Positions 1-7,597 of a stretch of 10,482 bases of DNA are shown piece by piece. Within the stretch, counting starts at the first letter, position 1. Each line of letters begins with the position of its first letter. The position numbers were made by a program, and so were the translations under genes. This DNA is from Isotricha intestinalis (taxonomy: Eukaryota; Ciliophora; Litostomatea; Vestibuliferida; Isotrichidae). The notes under the pieces are model-generated. The model saw only the letters and a program-made list of their open reading frames with translations, had not been told where the DNA came from and made no database searches. The stretch spans positions 1-10,482 of the forward strand of contig JAJJLU010004677.1 in NCBI GenBank assembly GCA_023807065.1. The letters are read 5' to 3'.

Positions 1-674
1 ATTAATATAGGTTCATCTTCTTCAATAATAACATGTGATAAAAAACAAATCCAACTTTGTCTATATATAATATTTAAATTTTCATAAGACGTTATATTAC
101 ATTCATATTTTGATTCTGAATTTTCATATTTGTCAAAATATAAATTTCCTCCGTTTTCATTTTTTAATTCTATTGAAAATATTCTTTTAGAAATTATATT
201 GTTTTTAAGTAACATATCTAATAAATTAAAATCTCCATTTACAAAACCTCTATAACCTAAACCTAATTTACCTTGATTATAATCATTAAATTCTTTATCG
301 TAATTATATATTTGAACAAAACCTATTTTAGGAATTCTTATTTTATTATTTATATTTATTTTTTCATAACTAATATATCCTTTAACAATACTATCTTCAT
401 CATATATTATAGTTGTTTTCTTTGTTGTATTTGAACTTATTGAGTTTTTATCAAAATATAAATTTACTCCTTTACAATTTGTACAATAATATGATGGAAG
501 CCATGTATTTGCATTAGATGTATCTAATTGAAGAAGAAACTTTTGTTCTGGTGTTCCTATAAATACTGGTATTATATAATAATGTTTTCCTTTGTTTGAT
601 GATGATAAAGGTAGTTCAATATGCGAGAATACACTTGAGAAAGTGAGTATTAGGATAAACTCATATATTCTCAT
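1..674 (-). CDS. Secreted pepsin-family (A1) aspartyl protease, N-terminal 224 residues, runs off left edge
   Basis: The frame is open from ATG at 674 to the window edge. Residues 1-17 form a signal peptide (hydrophobic core YEFILILTFSSVFS), so entry into the secretory or lysosomal route is expected. Residues 32-64 follow the A1 pattern: YYIIPVFIGTPEQKFLLQLD, then the first active-site triplet D51-T52-S53 and NTWLPS with the conserved Trp58. IIYDEDS holds the flap Tyr91 in a GS-like turn. GKLGLGYRGF (135-144) matches the pepsin GILGLG strand, and IFSIELKNENGGNLYF (165-180) matches the FSFYL..GGEL.FG region. The third triplet residue is Ser where Gly is usual; the second catalytic Asp lies beyond the edge. 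Upstream is AT-rich with TATTTAAA close to the ATG. Family assignment is firm; activity is unproven. Confidence 0.88.
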   Translation of the reverse strand, partial: MRIYEFILILTFSSVFSHIELPLSSSNKGKHYYIIPVFIGTPEQKFLLQLDTSNANTWLPSYYCTNCKGVNLYFDKNSISSNTTKKTTIIYDEDSIVKGYISYEKININNKIRIPKIGFVQIYNYDKEFNDYNQGKLGLGYRGFVNGDFNLLDMLLKNNIISKRIFSIELKNENGGNLYFDKYENSESKYECNITSYENLNIIYRQSWICFLSHVIIEEDEPIL

Positions 675-737
675 TTTTGAATTTAAATATATTTTTATTT
701 TTTTTTTTTGAATTTGTATTTTTTAATAATTCATAAA

Positions 738-1225
738 ATAAAGCCAAATAATTTAAGCATTTTTTCTTTTAATTTTTCAATGCTATAATTTATTCTTTCA
801 AAGGAATTTATTTTAATTATATCTAATACTTAAATTGTTTCACTTTATTTACATTTTTTGAAATTTATCCCTATTAAAAATTTATATATTTTGATTTTCT
901 TAATCATAGAATTTTATTTGTTTTTCCTATTTAGAATCTCTTAAATTTAAAAATTCAGTTATATAAAATAACTTTTTATTATTTTTTTCAGGCATTGTTT
1001 TATCATATTTAGTAATAGGTTTTGGCTTTCTGTATGAATTTCGGCTTAAGATTATAATTAGAGCAAACTCAAGTTATTCAATATTAGTGGAGTTGAAACA
1101 AATTTTTATGATGTGTGTGGGAGGGAAGAATAAATGATTTAATTGATGTGAGTGTGGTGCTGTCCTATTCATTGAATTCAAAATTTCATTTTCAATTGTA
1201 TTATTTTTATGGGTGAAAAAAACAT
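738..1225 (-). pseudogene. Decayed coding remnant, unidentified
   Basis: The minus strand reads as protein-like sequence with scattered stops, and base composition is visibly richer in G+C here (about 1015-1175) than in the spacers. A frame opens with ATG at 1225 and runs about 52 codons to a TAA. The same frame continues past the stop with plausible text (LEFALIIILSRNSYRKPKP, then KKLFYITEFLNLRDS). It then meets TAG and TAA codons, and a frame change leads to SFERINYSIEKLKEKMLKLF before ending near 738. No domain is recognised; one hydrophobic stretch (LEFALIIIL) might be a membrane segment. It lies just upstream of the protease gene on the same strand, so it could be a dead neighbour or a lost tandem gene. 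An ncRNA is the alternative for the GC-richer part. Moderate to low confidence. Confidence 0.4.
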
Positions 1226-1558
1226 TTTATTTATTCAAAACAATACAACATATTCATCATAAAAAATAAATATTTTTATTAAAATTCATAAAATTAATTT
1301 TTTATAAAAAATCATTTCATTATTGGATTGGGCCCAATCCAAATAGTATATAGTTTATATTTAATTACTTATATTTAATAATAAATAAAATAAAAAATTA
1401 ATAATTAATTCTTTTAATTAAAACTTTAGATAAATTCTTTTTAAGTTTTAAAAATAGTTAATAATATATTTAATTTCACTAACCTATCACAATTTCAACA
1501 TTTATTTCATCATCCTTCTCTCTTTAATATAATAAACTTTATAAAATATTTTATTTTC
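1226..1558. other. AT-rich spacer containing a GGGCCC palindrome
   Basis: I see no coding signal here. The spacer is A/T homopolymer-rich and holds the GC-cored palindrome at 1323-1342, listed separately. It lies downstream of the broken gene at 1559-2147 and upstream of the minus-strand remnant. Confidence 0.6.
1323..1342. repeat. Perfect 20-bp palindrome with GGGCCC core
   Basis: TTGGATTGGGCCCAATCC plus AA reads the same on both strands. It stands out as a GC-cored island in a spacer of nearly pure A/T. A related element with the same 12-bp core ATTGGGCCCAAT lies at 2224-2265. It could be a dimeric protein-binding site, a cruciform-forming element or a piece of a short repeat family. No function can be read from it. 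Confidence 0.85.
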
Positions 1559-2147
1559 TTATTCATCATTAACAATCTTTCTTAAAGCAGATTCAATAAC
1601 AACTTCTCTTTTATCTATATATGCCTTTCTGGTTTCTTTAAAATTTTTTTTGTTAATTCATTAATTATTTTCTCCGAATAATATTGAGCATATTTTTCAC
1701 AATTTTCTATACTTTGTTCTTTTAATTTATCCTTCAAATGTTCTTCATCAATTATTTCTTCATCTTCATATCTTTCTAAATTAATATCATTTTCATTAAT
1801 TTCTTTATTATTTGATATTTCATTTATTAATTTATCACGCATTCTTTTAATAACATCATCTTTATTTTTATCATATTCTTTTCTTAATTGAGATTATTTT
1901 TATTCCCTTTTTCTTCTGCTTCTTTTGCTTCTTCTTCCTTTAATTTTTTATATTCTAAAATCACATATTCTGCTATTTGTCTATTACAACCACTTTTCAT
2001 AATTTCTTCTACTTCTTTTTCATATTCTTCAATTCCTTATTTTGGAATAGGTAAGTTATCAATATTACATTTTCAAAATTCTTCTTCTAAATGGTCTATT
2101 TCTTCTTCAATGTAAAATGAATTTGAATTTTTATTTGTGCTATTCAT
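1559..2147 (-). pseudogene. Charged, coiled-coil-rich protein gene, broken by stops and frameshifts
   Basis: The probable start is ATG at 2147 (MNSTNKNSNSFYIEEEIDHL). In that frame TGA interrupts codon 25 (2073-2075) and TAA codon 37 (2037-2039). Protein-like text continues through GIEEYEKEVEEIMKSG and YVILEYKKLKEEEAKEAEEK to a frame change near 1885-1892. The next frame (LRKEYDKNKDDVIKRMRDK onward) is open for about 90 codons. A second change in an A8 run near 1640 leads to NFKETRKAYIDKREVVIESA and a TAA at 1559-1561. The joined protein would be about 195 residues, highly charged and helical, rich in Glu/Lys, with no signal peptide or recognised domain. Substitution stops plus frameshifts point to real decay more than to read errors alone. 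A palindrome lies 77 bases upstream of the ATG. Confidence 0.62.
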
Positions 2148-2733
2148 TTTTAATATTAAATTTATTCATTACTTTTAATATCTATTATTATTTAAAAATA
2201 TAAAAACAGTTTTGAATAAAAGAAATTGGTGATTGGTTATTGGGCCCAATCATCAATCCCCAATTCTCATTACTTTTTATTTCAAAATAATTAATTCTTG
2301 ATTATTATTTTTTAAATAAATTTATTAATAATTGAGTCCATAACAAACCATTGAATCATTGAAACAAGAAGATAATAATATACTCATAAATTAGGACATA
2401 TAAATAATAGAAATGCTTTTCTTCATCATTTTATAGTGCTATTTTTCTCAAATCAAAAGCCTTAATAAGTTAAGTAGTTTTTTCATCAATTTTGCAAAAA
2501 AAAATTAAAGTCAAAAAAATAGTTAAAAATATAAGTTAAAAACTTTCAAATTTTTCTTTTGGAAAAAATAGCATAGATATTAATTAGAAAGAAAAAAGAA
2601 GTGTAGAATCATCAATAACTGTTAAATGTAATATAATTGAATATTAATAGAATAAAATATTTAAATATAAGCAATTATATTAAAAAAAAGGAATGACTTA
2701 AAAAGGAGAATGTGTTTATTATATAAATAAAAT
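2148..2733. other. AT-rich divergent intergenic region
   Basis: This lies between the minus-strand start at 2147 and the plus-strand start at 2734, so it should hold promoters for both. I see the large imperfect palindrome at 2224-2265 and TATA-like stretches (for example TATATAAATA at about 2720, only 14 bases from the ATG). No convincing open frame, tRNA or known promoter consensus is present. Confidence 0.5.
2224..2265. repeat. 42-bp imperfect palindrome with ATTGGGCCCAAT centre
   Basis: Arms 2224-2244 and 2245-2265 match at 18 of 21 positions when one is reverse-complemented. The central 12 bases (2239-2250) are perfectly palindromic and identical to the centre of the element at 1323-1342. 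It sits in the divergent spacer, 77 bases from one start codon and about 470 from the other. It could fold into a long hairpin or bind a dimeric factor. Confidence 0.8.
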
Positions 2734-5108
2734 ATGGAAAAACCAAAAAAATTTGAAGAACTAGTGAAAATATTAAATCAAAATGTGAAAAGGAGTGAAG
2801 AATATAAAAAAAAATATAATACTAATAAACCAATCATAAGGCCACAAATAGATTTGAATATTGTTATGAGAAAAAATTGCCCAATAAAATCATATTTAAT
2901 TCCTTCAGAAAGAAAAACACATACAAATTTCGAAGAAATGTTAAACAAATATAACGAAACTAATATTGTTAAATCAAAAGAATTAGAAGATATTATTTTG
3001 GAATTAAAAGAAGTGTATGATTATTTTAAACAAAAATTAATTACTTTAAAAAATGAAATAGAAAATAGGAATAAGCTATATGTATATAGATTTGAAAAAA
3101 CAAGGAAAATTATACAAATATATAAAATATTTGAATCAGAAACAGATATTATTTATTATTTTACAGAATATATTCAAATTCAAATACCTGATGAATATCA
3201 AAGAGAAATGTACAATGAAAAGTTAGAAATAGTAAAAAAATAATTAAGTTGAGAAAGGATGATGAAAGCAATGTTTTTTATCGAGACCCTAATTTAGAGA
3301 ATATCAAAATCTTTGAAGGAGAAGAAAAAGAAAAATTATATAAAGAGAAATCAATAAATAATACTATAATAAAAACTTTGAGTGATGATTTTGAAATTAA
3401 AAAAGATTGTCATTTAATTAAAAATGATTTACTTAATTTTATTCCTCAGATTGAATTGAATTTCGACGAAAATATTCAAATGACAGAAGAATTATTCAAA
3501 GAGTTAAATGAGCAATTAAAGGAAATTATTGAAGAAGATAACTTTTCTATAGTAGGTGTAAACAGAGGAAGTCTACATATACTTATATCTTTGCAATTTC
3601 TATTTAAAAATTTATATATACAAACAAAAAACGATATAAAATCTTTTTGGGAAAAATGCAAAGCTTCTAAATACTATTGCAAGTAAATTAAAAAATTTCT
3701 TATTTTTTGGTTCGAGGAAAAAAGAGAATGTATTAAATGGAATAAAACCTGTTGATGTAAGTGAGTATGTAAAATCAATTGAAGATAATGCACAAGAAAT
3801 TGTTCAACTTTTTCAAGAAAAATGCAGAGGTAATCAAGTAGATGAATCTTTTAATTTTTATGAATGTTCAAAAGCTTTTTCAGTGAATGATTTAAATGAA
3901 TTACTTAATCAATTACAATTACAAGATTTGCATAATCAGCAATTAAATCAAATGAGGAAAGATTATGAGAAATATTATGATGTTTTTGAAATATTTTTTG
4001 ACAAAGTTTTAGCATTTAGTGTCTTTGAATATCAATTAGTTAAAATTTATACTGTGGATAGAGATGATTATGATTTATTCAATAAAAATAAAAGTGAATG
4101 CCCAAATATGAGAGAAAAAATTTTATTTCACGGACAAAAACTGATTATATAGTTTCGATTTTGAAAACTTTTGTAGATATAAATAAAAATACAGCTTCAA
4201 AAATCGGTAAAGGATTTTATTTATCGGATATTTTGGATGTATCATGGATATATGGTAATAGAACTATTAATATTCCAAAGATTGGTGATTCTTTTAGTGT
4301 ATTAGTATGTGATACATATTATTCGGAATCAAAAATTGAATATTGCTATGGAAGTATTGGGAAACAGGAAAAGGAAAAAATGATAGTTCCAAAAAATGGA
4401 ATTAGAATCTGTAAAGCTAGACCTAAAGCTCCTGTCCTTAATGAACAACAAATCTCTGGATATAATGGATTTATTCAAAATGAATTTTTAATCAGTGATA
4501 ATACTCAAATTTTGCCTGTTTATGCCATTAATTTAAGAAGAATAGAATATTTAATAATATGGAGAGATAATAATTTCGATAAATCAAATCCAAATAATTA
4601 CAACAATTACGAAAAGATGCTCAAATTTAACAAAGAAATGAAACAATTTGCTTGTAGAGAAATTAATTCAAAAATTTATTATTGTAGCACTACAGAAGAA
4701 GCTTTAAAACTAATTGACAGAAAAAAATATAATAAAATAATTCTGATAACTAATGGTAATAATAATGGAGAATATTTTATTAATAAAGCTAGAGAAATAA
4801 TTGGAGCCAATACTATTGCATTAGTATCTTGTTATTTACCTAAAAAGCATCTAAGTTGGGTCAAACAACTTCCAAATACTTTAATCTCTAATTCACTTGA
4901 TTTTTTTAAAGACTTTTTGTTGTATTCAGTATTGGAAAAAAAAGATAAAATAATGGAATTAAAGCATAATATAGAAGTAAAATATAATACTATATTAAAT
5001 AATTTTAATGAAAATGATTTATTTAGATTTCCTAATTTTAAGCCTTATGGAAATTATAGAGATTTGAAATTTAATCCTATATATAATAAATCTCTAACAA
5101 TATTTTAA
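2734..5108 (+). pseudogene. PARP-type ADP-ribosyltransferase fused to a C-terminal Rossmann-like domain, interrupted by three single-base frame changes
   Basis: The start is ATG 2734 (MEKPKKFEELVKIL), preceded in frame by TAA. Four frame segments make one protein of about 791 residues if three one-base changes are ignored: a missing A in the A7 run 3234-3240, an extra base around 3644-3656, and a missing A at 4136-4140. Residues 1-460 are charged and helical, with a hydrophobic strand pair (SIVGVNRGSLHILISLQFLF). Next comes a PARP catalytic domain with the nucleotide-binding His466 in LFHGQK, Tyr496 in GKGFYLSD, and Glu584 in QNEFLISDNTQILPVYAINL. This is the complete H-Y-E triad of the poly-ADP-ribosylating type. 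Residues about 604-740 alternate beta/alpha (EYLIIWRDNN, EEALKLI, NKIILITNG, IALVSCYL), resembling a receiver or Rossmann fold. AATAAA follows at 5174. It may be a recent pseudogene, a sequencing artefact or a frameshifting gene. Confidence 0.8.
3234..3243 (+). other. A AAA AAA slippery heptamer directly followed by in-frame TAA
   Basis: The first frame of the PARP-family gene ends GTA AAA AAA TAA. The last A of GTA with the two AAA codons forms a perfect -1 slippery heptamer at 3234-3240. Slipping back one base re-enters the frame that reads IIKLRKDDESN and continues the protein. A single A lost from a homopolymer, in the genome or in the reads, gives the same picture. I see no obvious strong downstream pseudoknot. 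Confidence 0.5.
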
Positions 5109-5394
5109 TTGTATAATATAAAAATATTGGTGAATAAGCCATTTATTTAAGTATTTAAAATTTATTAAAAAAAAATAAATTGAATGATTTTTATTAATAA
5201 TTTTTCTTATTGTTTTTTATTTATCAGATATTGAGAAAGGGATTGTCGTCTAATCCTCAAAATATATTTCTATTTATTCAAAAGTTTTAATAAAAAAATA
5301 TTTAATTAATAATAATTAAAAAAATAATTAAATTTAATCTCATTCACAAAATTTAATAATATATGAAATATTTTACTATTATAATAGTAAAATA
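5109..5394. other. AT-rich spacer with two inverted repeats
   Basis: No gene is visible. A small GC-richer hairpin lies at 5231-5260 (outer TTGAG/CTCAA, inner GGATT/AATCC around a 7-base loop GTCGTCT). A 26-bp palindrome ends the spacer and is listed separately. The first 80 bases hold AATAAA-type poly(A) signals for the PARP-family gene. Confidence 0.5.
5369..5394. repeat. Perfect 26-bp AT palindrome abutting an ATG
   Basis: Each half is 13 bases, TATTTTACTATTA and its reverse complement, with no mismatch and no loop. The next base begins the ATG (5395) of the decayed gene downstream. A chance palindrome is easier to obtain in DNA this AT-rich, but 13 paired positions remain uncommon. If transcribed it would form a hairpin in the 5' leader next to the start codon. 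Confidence 0.75.
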
Positions 5395-6424
5395 ATGGTA
5401 GAAAAAGGAGATGGTGATTTCCCTATTTATAATGATATAAAAGGATAAGAAGAAGAGGACTTTGAAATATCATTTAATCAAATATTGACTAAAAAAGAAA
5501 TACCAAATGAAATTCATGAAGATTATCAAGAAATGGAAACTACAATCTATTATTTAAAAGGTCAAGCAAATTATATCCAAAAAGAAGAATCTAACCAAAT
5601 TTTTCAAAAAATGTATTTTCCAAGTCCAAGATGAAGACTTTAAATTAAGCAAAGGTAAAATTAGTGAAGAAGAATAAATAAAAAATATAATAGTAACTAA
5701 TAAAAAAATTCAAGCATAAAAAATAATAAAAATCAAAATATTTTTACCGAAGGAATTCTTTTAGGGGAGTAGACTCAAATTGCAATGGGGAAAAAAAGTT
5801 AGAAACAAATTGCAATATTACATCAGATTTAGATAAGCAAAATAAATTTAGAGTATATAGCTTAAATGATTTCAATATTTTTCATCCAGGAAGTAATGTT
5901 GAATATTAAAAATAAATAATAGAAACACATAATAATGAAATATTAAATTTAATCATGGAAGATAGTAAATAATGATTTACTTCAAACAAAATTCAAAATA
6001 CATAGGGTAAAAAAAATAAAAAATGGTAAAAAAGCGAAAAAAAGAAGGAAAAGAAAAGAAAAGCCATCTAAAAACTATAAAAAATAGAATTAATCATATG
6101 TTAAAAATTGCCAAATTTAAAGAATTTTTTGATTTTTTACCGCAATCTTTTATTTGTAATATATATAAACAAAAAAATAAACCAGTAATAAATATGACAT
6201 TTAAAGAATTAATGTCTCAAAAATTTTATGAAGATAAGGAAAGAAGGATAATAATAATAAAATAGTATTTCAAAAAAAAAAAAAAATCCAGATAAAAAAA
6301 ATATGATAATAATGTAAAAGCATTAAATACTTGGAAAAAAATGTAGAAATTTGAAAAAATCTAATTTTAATTATTTAAAGAATATTTAAAATCTGAAGAA
6401 TTTGAAAAAGAAATTGAAAAATAA
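5395..6424 (+). pseudogene. Decayed gene: acidic N-terminal half, basic C-terminal half, unidentified protist family
   Basis: ATG 5395 opens MVEKGDGDFPIYNDIKG, then TAA. The same frame continues EEEDFEISFNQILTKKEIPN to about 5630, followed by frame changes near 5605-5630, 5760 and 5975-6025. Later blocks are GVDSNCNGEKKLETNCN, FRVYSLNDFNIFHPGSNVEY, an open 80-codon block at 6023-6265 (basic start VKKRKKEGKEKKSH, then NMTFKELMSQKFYEDKERR), and LFKEYLKSEEFEKEIEK ending at TAA 6422. Stops inside these frames are TAA at 5446, 5675, 5717, 5907, 5913, 5970, 6362 and 6368 and TAG at 6344, each where Gln would fit. The full protein would be about 340 residues. A basic cluster followed by TFKELM and SEEFEKEI blocks resembles a family of protist hypothetical proteins I recall only loosely. 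DNA binding is a guess. No transposase or protease motif is visible. Confidence 0.6.
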
Positions 6425-6496
6425 AAGAAGATAATAGTGATAATTAATAATAATAAAAAACTAATTTAAAATATAATTTATATATATTGATTAAAT

Positions 6497-6643
6497 ATGA
6501 TAGACTTCTATGATTTTCAACTAATAGAAGATTCCTCAAATCCTCAAATGAATTCCCAACCTCAACCCTCACAAAATACAAATCTTGGTTTCTATCAAAT
6601 GAATGATATGTTTCAGAATTTAGATAATCAAAACAAATACTAA
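6497..6643 (+). CDS. Short Gln/Asn/Pro-rich open frame, possibly the 5' end of a lost gene
   Basis: ATG 6497 opens a 48-codon frame ending in TAA at 6641. It reads MIDFYDFQLIEDSSNPQ, then MNSQPQPSQNTNLGFY, then MNDMFQNLDNQNKY. The composition (Gln, Asn, Pro, acidic, aromatic) and CAA/CCT codon use are protein-like and unlike the surrounding spacer. Text after the TAA is a short plausible tail (KFVKILI) before another TAA. LDNQNKY resembles LDKQNKF in the gene just upstream, so it may be the start of a truncated paralogue. It could equally be a chance frame. No domain is recognised. Confidence 0.4.
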   Translation: MIDFYDFQLIEDSSNPQMNSQPQPSQNTNLGFYQMNDMFQNLDNQNKY

Positions 6644-6663
6644 AAATTTGTCAAAATATTAAT

Positions 6664-6996
6664 TTAATTTATTAAAAAAATATATTTAAATTTTAAATTT
6701 AATTTTTTGTTAAAATTAAAAAAAATATCTTCTTGATTAAAAGTTATTGTAATTTTATTTGATTCATTATCAGTTAAATAATTTACTGAACAATTATTTT
6801 CTGTTAAAAATAAATCAAGAATATACATTGAATCTTCAGTTGATTGATGATTTTTATTATGATCTTTTCAACAAATTGATATAACTTTTATATTATTTTG
6901 ATTTAATTTTAAATAATCATTATTTTAATTATATATAGACTCAGTTCCAGTTTCAATTGTGTTTAAAGTGCCATCATTCTTTTTAATTTGAAATAA
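6664..6996 (-). pseudogene. Minus-strand coding remnant, unidentified
   Basis: From about 6996 the minus strand reads protein-like text (FQIKKNDGTLNTIETGTESI) to a TAA, then NNDYLKLNQNNIKVISIC, a TGA, and then more than 60 clean codons. Those include KDHNKNHQSTEDSMYILDLF and SVNYLTDNESNKITITF, ending at TAA 6664-6666. Balanced composition (Ser, Thr, Asp, Gly, Cys) and one consistent frame over 110 codons argue for former coding, against the A/T-only spacers either side. There is no clear start codon, so the 5' part is lost or in another frame. The family is not recognised. Confidence 0.45.
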
Positions 6997-7597
6997 AAAA
7001 AAATTAAAAAAAGTATATTTTATTTTCAAAATATTTTTAAATATTTATCAATTTAAATATGTCCTTAAAACTTTATTCAAAAAATTTTTAATAAAAGAAG
7101 AAAAAGAATAAAATAAATTAATAGAAAATTATTAAAAGTTCCAAACAACATAAATTAAATGATAAGAAAATCAGTTCTATTATTTTTTAATAAAATATTT
7201 CTATTAAATGATATTTCAAAAATCAAAAAAATGATATTAAGGTATTCTTTAGGAAAAAGAAAAAAAAATGAATCATAAAGAAAAAGAAAGAGAAGTGTTT
7301 TAAGATTTTGAAAGTTTTGTTTTTAATTTTTTTATCATTCTTTATATTTTTTTAATTTGTTTTTATTTATATATAATTATTTTTTAGTTTTTTAATTTAT
7401 TCTTTTTTTTTTACTTTTTTTAAAAGATTATTTTTGTCTTTTATGATTTTTTCAGAAATTCTTCAATACTTTTAAAATTTTAAATTATTGTTTAAATATA
7501 AATTTCATAATACGTTTGTTTAGCATTTATTATTATTTTAAGTTTAACAAAAATGAATATATAAAAGAAATATTACTAAATAAAAATAGTTTAAAAA
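6997..7597. other. AT-rich spacer upstream of the PB1 gene
   Basis: The spacer includes a T-rich tract on the plus strand at about 7318-7450 and an A-rich leader directly before ATG 7598. A 39-codon basic frame at 7159-7278 (ending SLGKRKKNES) is the only protein-like text, and it is too short to call. I see no RNA gene. Confidence 0.5.

Noticed and set aside
674..720. TATTTAAA plus AAATTCA before the protease ATG, like Entamoeba core promoter elements
   Set aside because: Such words arise by chance in DNA this AT-rich, the spacing is too short, and the other genes lack them.
1888..2115. Plus-strand open frame rich in Ser/Phe
   Set aside because: It is antisense to the Glu/Lys-rich broken gene at 1559-2147; its Phe/Ser text is the mirror of GAA/AAA codons.
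3707..3717. GGTTCGAGG, resembling the T-loop of a tRNA or a Pol III B box
   Set aside because: It lies in the PARP-family coding text (FFGSRKK), and no acceptor stem, D loop or anticodon arm can be built around it.
5231..5260. Small GC-richer hairpin in the spacer, considered as a structured RNA or terminator
   Set aside because: The stem is short and bulged, with only five paired bases inside, and it matches no RNA family I know.
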